Source of the DNA: Actinomycetales bacterium
Lineage (GTDB): Bacteria > Actinomycetota > Actinomycetes > S36-B12
Reading direction: 5' to 3'
Length of the DNA stretch: 8,229 bases
Assembly (NCBI GenBank): GCA_017849335.1
Contig: JAFIHP010000174.1
Span: 1 to 8,229 of the forward strand
Of the stretch, positions 1 to 8,220 are shown in pieces. Every line of letters begins with the position of its first letter. Positions within the stretch are counted from its first letter, which is position 1. The translations under genes were made by a program, and so were the position numbers. The notes under the pieces were generated by a model, which was given only the letters and a program-made list of their open reading frames with translations, searched no databases and had not been told where the DNA came from.

Positions 1-1
1 C

Positions 2-3000
2 GAGCACGAGCCCCGCGCCGACGTGCTCGCGGATGCGGCCGCGCTGGTGTCCTTCGCCACTCACCGTCGTCCGGGGACGCCCGCGGTCGGCCTGCGCGCG
101 CTGCCCACCGGGTCGGATCCCGCGTCGGAGTCCGCACTGCTGGTCGTCACCGATGACATGCCCTTCCTCGTCGACTCCGTCGCGAACGCCCTCGCGGCGG
201 CCGGCCGCGGGGTGAGCGCGTTCATCCATCCGCAGCTGGTGGTGCGCCGTGACGCCGACGGCGCTCTCCAGGAGGTCCTCGACCTCGACGTCGACGAGGA
301 CCGGCCCGAGGGCACGCTCGCCGAGTCGTGGATGTGGGTGCGTCTGGAGCGTGACTTCACCGACGGCGGAGACGCCGCGCTGATCGCCCGGCTCGAGAAG
401 GTCCTGCTCGACGTGCGCCTCGCCGTCCGCGACTGGCGCGCGATGCGCACCCGTGCCGGGGACCTCGCGGACGCGCTCGCCGCCGAGCCTCCGGCCGTCC
501 TCGGCACGGAGGAGGTCGCCGACGGCGTGGCCCTCCTTCGCTGGCTGACCGCCGACAACTTCACGTTCCTCGGCTACCGCGAGTACGACCTGGTCACGCT
601 CGACGGCGAGGATGCGCTCGTCCCCGTGGACGGGACAGGTCTGGGGATCCTCGGTCCCGAGGCGGGGATCGAGCTGACCGAGACCGGGGCGTCGCGCAGC
701 TTCGCCGCCCTTCCCGCGGCCTCGCGCGCCCTTGCCCGCCGACCGGAGCTGCTCATCCTGAGCAAGGCGAACTCCCGGTCGACCGTGCACCGGGCGGTCT
801 ATCTGGACTACGTCGGCGTCAAGCGGTTCGACGCGTCCGGCGCCGTCACGGGGGAGCGTCGCTTCCTGGGCCTGTACTCCTCGAGCGCGTACACGCAGAG
901 CGTGCTGGACATCCCGATCCTCGCGACGAAGGCGCGTCGGGTCGAGGCGGCCCTCGACGTCGTGTCCGGCTCGCACGACGCGAAGGACCTGCTGCAGTTC
1001 CTGCAGACCTACCCGCGCGACGAGCTCTTCCAGACCCACGACGACCAGCTCGTCGACGTCGCGCGGTCGGTCCTGCACCTCCAGGAACGCCGCCACACCA
1101 AGCTGTACCTGCGCCCGGACGACTACGGGCGGTTCATGTCCTGCCTGGTCTACCTGCCACGCGACCGCTACACGACCGCCGTGCGGCTGCGCATCGAGGC
1201 GCTGCTCGTGGACGCGTTCGGCGGGACGACCGTCGACTACACCGCCCGCGTCTCCGAGTCGACCCTCGCGCGCCTGCACTACGTCGTCCGGGTTCCGCTG
1301 GGGCGCGGCCTGCCCGCGGTCGACCACGCGACGCTCGAGGCGGCGGTGGCGGAGGCGACGCGCAGCTGGCAGGACGCGTTCGCGTCGGCGATGGTGGCCC
1401 GCGTCGGCGACGCCGCCGCGGCCCCTCTGCTGCGCACGTACGCGAACGCCTTCCCCGACGCCTACCGCGCCGACTTCGGGCCGGCTCGCGGTGTCAACGA
1501 CGCCCTCGTCATCGAGCAGCTGGCTCCGGGCGAGCTCTCGCTGGAGACCTACGAGCCGCCGAGCGGAGGTCGCAACGATCTGCGGCTGAAGATCACCCGC
1601 GTCGGCCCGGCCATGTCGTTGTCCAAGGTGCTGCCGATCCTGCAGTCGATGGGCGTCGACGTCGTCGACGAGTACCCGTACGAGATCGCGCGGGCGCTGC
1701 GAGAGCCGGCGTGGATCCTCGACTTCGGGATGCGGCTTCCCGACGGCGAGATCGGCGCGCGCAGCACGCTGCCGGAACGGTTCGAGGAGGCGTTCGCCAC
1801 CGCCTGGGACGAGCGCACCGGCGTCGACGGCTTCAACGAGCTCGTCGTGACGGCGGGTCTGCGGTGGCGGCAGGTCCTCGTGCTGCGGGCGTACGCCCGG
1901 TACATGCGTCAGATCGGCTCGCCGTTCAGCCAGCGCCTCCTCGAGGAGGTCGTCATCGGCAACGTGCGGATCACGCGGCTGCTGGTCCGGCTGTTCGAGA
2001 CGCGGTTCGCGCCCGACGGGGCCGCCGACCGCGACGAGCGTGCCGGCGCGATCGTCGCGGAGATCGAAGCGGCCCTCGACGACGTCGTAAGCCTGGACCA
2101 GGACCGCATTCTGCGGACCTTCCTGGCACTGATCGAATCAACGTTGCGCACCAACTACTTCCAGTCCGACGACGACGGGGTCGACCGGTCGTCGGTGTCG
2201 TTCAAGCTCGACCCGCGCGGCGTTCCTGACCTCCCGCTGCCGCGGCCCGCCTTCGAGATCTGGGTGTACGCGCCGCTCGTCGAGGGCGTTCACCTGCGGT
2301 TCGGTCAGGTGGCGCGCGGCGGGCTGAGGTGGAGCGACCGCCCCGAGGACTTCCGGACGGAGATCCTGGGCCTGGTGAAGGCCCAGGAGGTCAAGAACGC
2401 CGTCATCGTCCCCGTGGGGGCCAAGGGCGGCTTCTATGCCAAGCGACTGCCGGACCCGGCGGTGGACCGGGACGCCTGGCTCGCGGCGGGCAAGGCTGCC
2501 TACCGCGAGTTCATCATGAGCATGCTCGACGTGACCGACAACCTCGTGGAGGGCGTCGTGGTCCCGCCGAAGGACGTCGTGCGCCGGGACGGCGACGACC
2601 CGTACCTCGTCGTGGCCGCGGACAAGGGGACGGCGACGTTCTCCGACATCGCGAACGGCATCGCGGGGGAGTACGGGTTCTGGCTGGGCGATGCGTTCGC
2701 GTCCGGCGGCTCGGTCGGGTACGACCACAAGGCGATGGGCATCACGGCCCGCGGCGCGTGGGAGTCGGTCAAGCGGCACTTCCGCGAGCTCGGCGTCGAC
2801 ACCCAGTCGCAGGACTTCACCGTCGCCGGGATCGGCGACATGAGCGGCGACGTGTTCGGCAACGGGATGCTGCTGTCCGAGCACATCCGGCTGGTCGTCG
2901 CCTTCGACCATCGGCACATCTTCGTGGACCCGGACCCCGACGCGGCCGTCTCGTACGCCGAGCGGCGGCGGCTGTTCGATCTGCCACGGTCCTCCTGGGC

Positions 3001-4741
3001 CGACTACGACCCGACGCTCATCTCCGCCGGAGGCGGGGTCTTCGCGCGCTCGCTGAAGTCGGTCGACGTCACGCCGCAGATGGCGCGGGTGCTCGGGCTG
3101 CCGCCGGAGGTAACGTCCGCCACGCCCGACGTCCTGATCCGCGCCGCGCTCCGCGCGCCCGTGGACCTGCTGTGGAACGGCGGCATCGGCACGTACGTGA
3201 AGTCCGGTGCGGAGACGAACGCCGACGTCGGGGACAAGGCGAACGACCGCATCCGCATCGACGGCGCCGAGCTGCGGGCGAAGGTCGTGGGCGAGGGAGG
3301 CAACCTCGGGCTCACCCAGCTCGGCCGGATCGAGGCCGCCCTGCACGGCGTCCGGCTCAACACCGACGCGATCGACAACTCGGCGGGCGTCGACACGTCC
3401 GACCACGAGGTCAACATCAAGATCGCCCTCGACGCGCTCGTGCGTGCCGGCGACCTCGACGAGTCCGCGCGCAACACGCTCCTCGCGGACATGACGGATG
3501 TCGTGGCGGCCCAGGTGCTCCAGGACAACTACGGCCAGAACGTCGTGCTGGGCAACGCCCGTGCCGGCGCGCCGGCCCTGGCCGCCGTCCACCAGCGCAT
3601 GATCCGCGAGCTCGAGCGCCTCGGGATCCTCGACCGTGCGCTGGAGTTCCTGCCCGACGAGGAGGCGTTCCGCGCCCGTCGGCTGGCCGGGGAGGGCCTG
3701 ACCGGTCCGGAGCTGTCGGTCCTGCTCGCCTACGCGAAGATCGCGCTCACCGCGGCCCTCGCCGACGCCCCGCTCGCCGACGACCCGTACTTCCGCTCGA
3801 TGCTGCGCAGGTACTTCCCGCCGCAGCTGGTCGATCGTCTCGGCGACGAGCTCGACCGGCACCCGCTGCGCGAGCAGATCGTCACGACCGCTGTCGTCAA
3901 CCGGCTGGTCAACCTGGCCGGCATCTCGTTCATCTTCCGAGCCACCGAGGAGACCGGGGCGAGCGCGCTCGACGTCGTCCGGGCGGCCTGGGCGACGATC
4001 GAGATCTTCGGCCTGGACCGGCTGTGGGACGAGATCAACGCCCTCGACAGCGAGGTCCCGACCGCCGCGCAGACCGCACTGCACCTGGAGGCGCGGCGAC
4101 TGCTGGACCGGGCGACCCGATGGTTCCTGCAGACGCGCGGGGGCTCGCTCGACGTCCAGCGTGAGGTCGACCGGTTCGGGCCCGTCGTCGCCACGATGGC
4201 GGCGAGCGTCCCGGACACCCTGCGCGGGAAGGAGCGGGAGCGCTACGACCGGCTCGTCGACCGGTTCGTCGCGATCGGCGCGCCCGCGGAACTGGCCGGC
4301 CGGGTCGCTGCGGCGCTCGACGTCTTCGCCCTCCTCGACGTGACGGACGTGTGCCTGCGGTCGGGGGAGTCGCCGGAGACCGTCGTGCCGTTGTACTTCG
4401 CGACGTCCGAGCGGTTCGACGTGGATCGGACCCTGGTCCGCATCACGGCGCTGCCGCGCGGCGACCGGTGGAGCTCGCTCGCCCGGCAGGCGCTGCGCAG
4501 CGACCTGTACGCCGTGGTCGCCGGCCTGACGGCGGGCATCCTGCAGTCCACGCCGAGCGAGCTGTCCTCCACCGAACGGCTCGCGCTGTGGGAGGCGGCG
4601 CACGCCGAGGGTGTCGCCCGGGCGCGGTCGACGCTGGACGACATCGGCACGGTCGACGAGCCGGACCTGGCGACGCTGTCGGTGGCCCTGCGGGTCATGC
4701 GCAACCTGGTCGCCCAGGGCGTCACGTCGGCGACGAGCTGA
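2..4741 (+). CDS. gdh: NAD-specific glutamate dehydrogenase, large (GDH180-type) class, 5'-partial
   Basis: This enzyme interconverts L-glutamate + NAD+ and 2-oxoglutarate + ammonium + NADH in the cytosol, linking amino-acid catabolism to the TCA cycle. The reading frame is open to the left edge, and family members have several dozen further N-terminal residues, so the true start lies outside the window. Numbering from the in-window GTG at 23, 1572 residues are visible (family about 1600). Landmarks: the ACT-like regulatory region has TDDMPFLVDS (43-52), DNFTFLGYR (178-186), a basic stretch ending in PRDRY (356-383) and LKITRVGP...DEYPY (522-553). The catalytic domain has GLRWSDRPEDF (767-777), AKGGF with Lys801, DKGTATFSDIAN (867 on), GYDHKAMG (Lys903), glycine-rich GIGDMSGDVFGNG (936-948), GEGGNLGLTQ (1090 on) and the DAIDNSAGVD region (near 1119). 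About 360 C-terminal residues form the helical C-terminal domain. No frameshift or lost motif is seen. Mycobacterial homologues are inhibited by the FHA protein GarA; whether that holds here cannot be seen. Confidence 0.97.
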   Translation, partial: EHEPRADVLADAAALVSFATHRRPGTPAVGLRALPTGSDPASESALLVVTDDMPFLVDSVANALAAAGRGVSAFIHPQLVVRRDADGALQEVLDLDVDEDRPEGTLAESWMWVRLERDFTDGGDAALIARLEKVLLDVRLAVRDWRAMRTRAGDLADALAAEPPAVLGTEEVADGVALLRWLTADNFTFLGYREYDLVTLDGEDALVPVDGTGLGILGPEAGIELTETGASRSFAALPAASRALARRPELLILSKANSRSTVHRAVYLDYVGVKRFDASGAVTGERRFLGLYSSSAYTQSVLDIPILATKARRVEAALDVVSGSHDAKDLLQFLQTYPRDELFQTHDDQLVDVARSVLHLQERRHTKLYLRPDDYGRFMSCLVYLPRDRYTTAVRLRIEALLVDAFGGTTVDYTARVSESTLARLHYVVRVPLGRGLPAVDHATLEAAVAEATRSWQDAFASAMVARVGDAAAAPLLRTYANAFPDAYRADFGPARGVNDALVIEQLAPGELSLETYEPPSGGRNDLRLKITRVGPAMSLSKVLPILQSMGVDVVDEYPYEIARALREPAWILDFGMRLPDGEIGARSTLPERFEEAFATAWDERTGVDGFNELVVTAGLRWRQVLVLRAYARYMRQIGSPFSQRLLEEVVIGNVRITRLLVRLFETRFAPDGAADRDERAGAIVAEIEAALDDVVSLDQDRILRTFLALIESTLRTNYFQSDDDGVDRSSVSFKLDPRGVPDLPLPRPAFEIWVYAPLVEGVHLRFGQVARGGLRWSDRPEDFRTEILGLVKAQEVKNAVIVPVGAKGGFYAKRLPDPAVDRDAWLAAGKAAYREFIMSMLDVTDNLVEGVVVPPKDVVRRDGDDPYLVVAADKGTATFSDIANGIAGEYGFWLGDAFASGGSVGYDHKAMGITARGAWESVKRHFRELGVDTQSQDFTVAGIGDMSGDVFGNGMLLSEHIRLVVAFDHRHIFVDPDPDAAVSYAERRRLFDLPRSSWADYDPTLISAGGGVFARSLKSVDVTPQMARVLGLPPEVTSATPDVLIRAALRAPVDLLWNGGIGTYVKSGAETNADVGDKANDRIRIDGAELRAKVVGEGGNLGLTQLGRIEAALHGVRLNTDAIDNSAGVDTSDHEVNIKIALDALVRAGDLDESARNTLLADMTDVVAAQVLQDNYGQNVVLGNARAGAPALAAVHQRMIRELERLGILDRALEFLPDEEAFRARRLAGEGLTGPELSVLLAYAKIALTAALADAPLADDPYFRSMLRRYFPPQLVDRLGDELDRHPLREQIVTTAVVNRLVNLAGISFIFRATEETGASALDVVRAAWATIEIFGLDRLWDEINALDSEVPTAAQTALHLEARRLLDRATRWFLQTRGGSLDVQREVDRFGPVVATMAASVPDTLRGKERERYDRLVDRFVAIGAPAELAGRVAAALDVFALLDVTDVCLRSGESPETVVPLYFATSERFDVDRTLVRITALPRGDRWSSLARQALRSDLYAVVAGLTAGILQSTPSELSSTERLALWEAAHAEGVARARSTLDDIGTVDEPDLATLSVALRVMRNLVAQGVTSATS

Positions 4742-4817
4742 GCGCCGTCACCCGGAGATCGACGAAACCGCGGCCCTGCCCCGCGCGGCCCGCCGCACGG
4801 TGTTGCACAGTGGACCC
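4742..4817 (+). other. Intergenic spacer between the dehydrogenase and MpaB genes; possible weak -10 element
   Basis: The spacer is 76 bp. It contains a 5-bp GC hairpin (stems 4769-4773 and 4781-4785, 7-nt loop) with no T-run, so it is not a convincing terminator. No -35 element is visible. If the downstream gene is leaderless from the GTG at 4818, the hexamer CACAGT (4806-4811) sits where a -10 would be. It matches the actinobacterial TAnnnT pattern at the second and sixth positions but not the first. Read-through from the dehydrogenase gene is at least as likely as a separate promoter. Confidence 0.3.
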
Positions 4818-5723
4818 GTGATCATCGACGTCATCGGCTCCGTACGGGAAGGCGTCGCGGCAGGGTTCCGCCGTATCGTCTCCGGCGACCCGACGGGCGC
4901 GCCCGACTGGGTGCGGCAGCTCGCGTGCGGCATCGACGACGGCTACTTCGGCCCTGGATCGGCGGCGTGGTCGGTGCACGGCGGCCTGCCGACCCTCGTC
5001 GGCGGGATCCGCGCACTGCTCATGCAGGCCCTGCACCCCGCAGCACTCGCCGGTGTCCAGCAGCACTCACGCTACGAGCAGGACGCGCTCGGCAGGCTGG
5101 CCGGGACGACCCGGTGGCTGACCGTCGTCACCTTCGGTGACAGGGCCGCGGCCGATCGCGAGTGCGCCCGGGTCCGCGGCCTTCACCGACGCGTCGTCGG
5201 GACGTACGCGACAGACACCGGCGACGCGTCGTACTCGGCCTCCGACCCGGACCTGCTGCGCTGGGTCCACGTCGCGTTCATCGACTCGTTCCTGGCGGCT
5301 CACCGCGCCTGGGGAGATCCGATCCCCGGCGGCGAGGACGCCTACGTGCGCGAGTGGGCGACCGCCGGCGAGCTCGTCGGCGTCGCGGACGCCCCGCGGA
5401 GCGTCGGCGAGCTCGAGGAGCAGATCGCCGGCTACACGCCCGTCCTCCGCGGCGGGCCGGCCGCTGCGGACACCGTGGACTTCGTCCGCCGGGTGCCGAT
5501 CCCGCTTCTCGGCGTACCCGCATATCGCACGCTGTTCGCCGGCGCCGTGTCGACCATGCGGCCCGAGCACCGTGAGCTGCTCGGCGTGCAGGCGTGCCCC
5601 GAGCGGCTCACGCGGTCGGCCGTGGCGGCGACCCTGGCGGGGCTGCGGCTCGTCCTCGGACCGACGTCGCCCGCGCAGCAGGCCGCGCGCAGCCGCATCC
5701 TGGATGACTCGCTGGCGACGTAG
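4818..5723 (+). CDS. MpaB-family (DUF2236) putative heme-dependent oxygenase
   Basis: The predicted protein has 301 residues, a usual length for compact bacterial DUF2236 proteins. The family includes MpaB oxygenase and the rubber oxygenase Lcp, which bind b-type heme through a histidine; the substrate here is unknown. Family-like features: the N-terminal G-I-D-D-G-Y-F-G-P-G-S-A-A-W stretch (38-51), the hallmark LLMQALHPAALAGVQQHS (67-84), a following R-W-L-T-V-V-T-F-G segment (99-107), RVRGLHRRVVG (118-128) and DPDLLRWVHVAFIDSF (143-158). His73, His83, His123 and His151 are candidate heme-pocket residues; His151 lies in the family's W-V-H motif. There is no signal peptide or clear membrane segment, so it is probably cytosolic. 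The GTG at 4818 is chosen because it gives family-like length and the sequence before it does not look like protein of this family. In-frame GTG 4800 and TTG 4803 are alternatives. No start has a good Shine-Dalgarno sequence. The assignment to family is strong; the reaction is not known. Confidence 0.9.
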   Translation: MIIDVIGSVREGVAAGFRRIVSGDPTGAPDWVRQLACGIDDGYFGPGSAAWSVHGGLPTLVGGIRALLMQALHPAALAGVQQHSRYEQDALGRLAGTTRWLTVVTFGDRAAADRECARVRGLHRRVVGTYATDTGDASYSASDPDLLRWVHVAFIDSFLAAHRAWGDPIPGGEDAYVREWATAGELVGVADAPRSVGELEEQIAGYTPVLRGGPAAADTVDFVRRVPIPLLGVPAYRTLFAGAVSTMRPEHRELLGVQACPERLTRSAVAATLAGLRLVLGPTSPAQQAARSRILDDSLAT

Positions 5724-5733
5724 GGACGGCGGA
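5724..5733. other. 10-bp convergent gene junction without a terminator
   Basis: The TAG of the MpaB-family gene ends at 5723 and the TGA of the opposing membrane-protein gene begins (as TCA on this strand) at 5734. There is no room for a terminator between them. The nearest inverted repeat is CGCG/CGCG (5740-5743 and 5750-5753, 6-nt loop) inside the opposing gene. It is too weak and lacks a T-run. The two transcripts probably overlap at their 3' ends. Confidence 0.6.
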
Positions 5734-8220
5734 TCAGAGCGCGTTGTTCCGCGTGAGCCAGTTGAACGCCCAGTAGCCGGGGACGGTCGGCAGCCAGAAG
5801 GTGATCAGCCGGAACGCCAGGACCGCGGACACCGCGAGCCCGGCGTCCAGCCCGCCGGCCGTCAGCCCGGCGGCGAGGGCTGCCTCGACCGCGCCGAGCC
5901 CGCCCGGCGTCGGCGCCGCCTGGCCGAGGGTGGCCCCGGCCAGGTACACGACGGCGACGACCGCGATGTTGAGCGAGCCTCCGAAGGCCTCGACGCACGC
6001 GTACAACACGCCGATGAACGCGAGGTTCAGCAGCAGGATCCCGCCGATTCCCTCGACCAGCTTGACCGGCCGCTGCGCGACGGTCACCAGCCGCGGGATG
6101 ACCTCCTTCAGCAGGGGGCCGACCCGCTTCACGATCTGACGCCGGACCGCCGGCAGGGCGGGGAGGCCCAGCGCCAGCAGCGCGACGACGGTCACGCCGA
6201 TGACGGCCCAGCGCGGCGGGTCGAACGTGTGGTCGCTCCGCGTGCCCGCCGCGATGCCGAAGCCGGTGAGCAGCAGGATGTGGAACACGAACGCGAGCAC
6301 CTGGGACACCCCGACGCTGGCGCCGGCGAGCGCGGGGTGCACGCCTGACTTCATCAGGAACCGCACGTTGATCGCGATCGAGCCGATCGTCGGGGGCGAG
6401 ACCAGCGTGGCGAAAGACCCGGCCAGCTGCGCCATGACGGTGCGATGCAGCGGCAGCCGCTCGGGGACGAAGCCGGACAACGACCACGCGGCCGCCACGA
6501 ACGTGACGGCACTGAGGACGAGCGCGATCGCGAGCCACCACCAGTTCGCGCTGCGCAGCAGTCCGATCAGGTCGACCTGCGCGAGCTGGGAGATCAGGAC
6601 GTAGCCGGCGATGCTGCCGACGATGATCATCACGAGCGTCCGCGGGCGCACGCGCTCGAACTGGATCTGCTCCGCGTCCGCACCGGGGCGGATCTCCGCG
6701 AGCCGGTCGCGCAGGGCGACCATGACGTCCTTGTGCTTGCGCACCGCCTTGCGGGTCCGTACCGAGAGCGCCACCGGCTGGAGCGCCGGGAGCGCACGGG
6801 CGAGGTCCGCGACGCCGAGCACCGTGCGGCCGGTCGCGATCGCGCGGTCGACGTCGGTCAGCAGCGCCAACGTCGCGAGCAGCTCCGCCACGTCGATGCG
6901 CTGGGCGACGTCGCCGGCAGCGACGCTCCCGGTCTCCCCGCCGATCAGCCACACCGACCCGTCGTCAGCCCGCAGCAGGTGGTCGGCCGAGAGGGAGCGG
7001 TGCGTGAGCTGGGCGTCGCGCAGAGCGCGGAGCGCGCGCCACGCGCCGAGCAGGTCGTCGTCGGTGACCTCGTCGAGCTCGCTGAACCGGGTCCCGGTGA
7101 TCTGCTCGTGCGCCAGCAGGACCGAGTCGGGTCCGACCTCAGCGGCCAGCAGCAGGCGCGGCGTGGGGGCGCCCGCGGCCTGCGCGGCGTAGCTCACGAG
7201 GGCCGCATGATCGAGCGTCCGCCGCATGTCGAACGTCCCGGCCGTGCTGTCGTCGCGCAGCCGCAGGCTCGTCCAGATCGCGCGGGCGAGACCCGCACCT
7301 TCGAGGTCGCGGTCGAGGACGGTCACGACGAGCTGCGCACCGGACCGCGTCGTGGCCTGGTAGCGGCGACCGCGCGACGTCGACGCCCGCGCCAGGAGCA
7401 CGGTCACCGGGTAGCCGCCGCGGGTCAGCGCGTGCGCGACCTCGATCCCGCTGGGTCGGGTCGTCGGCGTGCCGGCCACGTACCGCGTCACCAGACCCAC
7501 CGCCCAGCCGATCGCCAAGGAGAGGCCGATCCCGGCCAGCGCGATGTCGGACGACAGGACGGTGACGGCCACCAGGGAGCCGATCACCAGGACGGTCAGC
7601 GCGTTCCACGGCCGCCGGCCCATCAGCCCGGCGACCGTGGCGAAGGCGATGAGGCCGCCGAGGATCGGGGCGGTGGCCGCGCTCGCCGGATTCGTCGAGC
7701 CGGCCAGCGCGGTCAGCAGCCGGGGCAGGTCGGCGGCCGACAGGGCCCACGACAACGCCGTGAGCACGATGATCGCCACGAGGAGCGCGGCGAAGGAGTC
7801 GAAGAGCTGTCGCAGGCGCCGACGCATCGTGAGCATGACGGCCGCGGCGATGGGCAGGCCGAGGGTGCCGATGCCGCCGATGACGTTCAGCGCCAGGACC
7901 ACGAACGACGGCAGCAGCGACGCGCCCGTGGCGATGTCGGTGTCCAGCCCGGCGGTCGTGCTGGTCGCGAAGTAGGCCAGCAGCACGACGGCGGCCGCGA
8001 TGACCAGCGCCAGCACGAAACGTGCCAGGTCCAGTGGGCGGCGGATGCGCCGCTGGACGACGCCGTCCTCGATGACGATCGAGTCGAGGGGAGCCGACGC
8101 CGGTTCGCCTGCCGCCAGCTCGTCGTCCGGCCGCTCGCTCACGGAGTCGTCGGTTCGCGAGCTCCGGTGCTCGCTAGCGCTCTGCTCGGCCCTGGCGGGC
8201 CTCGCCCCTCCCTCGCTCAC
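5734..8220 (-). CDS. Three-part membrane protein: N-terminal TM block, kinase-like domain with degenerate active site, C-terminal flippase-like (UPF0104/LPG synthase TM) domain
   Basis: The protein has 828 residues from the GTG at 8220. Residues 1-60 are charged and disordered. About six hydrophobic segments follow (near 67-86, 103-130, 143-164, 184-200, 206-223, 227-246). Residues about 251-515 form a soluble domain resembling an aminoglycoside-phosphotransferase/ABC1-type kinase fold. After a basic linker, residues 526-828 hold roughly eight hydrophobic segments with LVSPPTIGSIAINVRFL (606-622) and APTPGGLGAVEAAL (769-782), the signature of the lysylphosphatidylglycerol-synthase TM/UPF0104 family that includes the MprF flippase part. 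The aminoacyl-transferase domain of MprF is absent, so this is not an LPG synthase; a role in moving or sensing an envelope lipid or polyprenol-linked substrate is inferred. In the kinase-like part the HRD position reads H407-R-S409, the Asn position is His414, DFG reads G427-G-E429 and the beta-3 Lys position is Thr300. The start is uncertain: the frame is open to the window edge, and GTG 8142 lies in an identical 18-bp context, giving 802 residues. Confidence 0.88.
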   Translation of the reverse strand: MSEGGARPARAEQSASEHRSSRTDDSVSERPDDELAAGEPASAPLDSIVIEDGVVQRRIRRPLDLARFVLALVIAAAVVLLAYFATSTTAGLDTDIATGASLLPSFVVLALNVIGGIGTLGLPIAAAVMLTMRRRLRQLFDSFAALLVAIIVLTALSWALSAADLPRLLTALAGSTNPASAATAPILGGLIAFATVAGLMGRRPWNALTVLVIGSLVAVTVLSSDIALAGIGLSLAIGWAVGLVTRYVAGTPTTRPSGIEVAHALTRGGYPVTVLLARASTSRGRRYQATTRSGAQLVVTVLDRDLEGAGLARAIWTSLRLRDDSTAGTFDMRRTLDHAALVSYAAQAAGAPTPRLLLAAEVGPDSVLLAHEQITGTRFSELDEVTDDDLLGAWRALRALRDAQLTHRSLSADHLLRADDGSVWLIGGETGSVAAGDVAQRIDVAELLATLALLTDVDRAIATGRTVLGVADLARALPALQPVALSVRTRKAVRKHKDVMVALRDRLAEIRPGADAEQIQFERVRPRTLVMIIVGSIAGYVLISQLAQVDLIGLLRSANWWWLAIALVLSAVTFVAAAWSLSGFVPERLPLHRTVMAQLAGSFATLVSPPTIGSIAINVRFLMKSGVHPALAGASVGVSQVLAFVFHILLLTGFGIAAGTRSDHTFDPPRWAVIGVTVVALLALGLPALPAVRRQIVKRVGPLLKEVIPRLVTVAQRPVKLVEGIGGILLLNLAFIGVLYACVEAFGGSLNIAVVAVVYLAGATLGQAAPTPGGLGAVEAALAAGLTAGGLDAGLAVSAVLAFRLITFWLPTVPGYWAFNWLTRNNAL

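Noticed and set aside
2329..4164. A 611-codon open frame on the plus strand in a second frame of the dehydrogenase gene.
   Set aside because: The product is an Arg/Gly/Pro-rich shadow of the real frame, with no recognisable domain.
2138..4603. An 821-codon open frame on the minus strand inside the dehydrogenase gene.
   Set aside because: The translation is Arg/Asp/Val/Gly-rich with no family motifs and is antisense to strongly conserved glutamate dehydrogenase sequence. Long antisense frames are expected at this GC content.
4769..4785. A CGCGG/CCGCG hairpin after the dehydrogenase stop codon, considered as an intrinsic terminator.
   Set aside because: The stem is only 5 bp and there is no following T-run; such short GC stems occur often by chance here.
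5137..6348. A 403-codon plus-strand open frame crossing the end of the MpaB-family gene and the opposing membrane gene.
   Set aside because: It overlaps two well-supported genes, switches character at their junction and is low-complexity Arg/Ser/Gln-rich sequence.
5432..6952. A 506-codon minus-strand open frame overlapping the membrane-protein gene.
   Set aside because: It is a shifted-frame shadow, Arg/Ala/Gly-rich without membrane segments or motifs.
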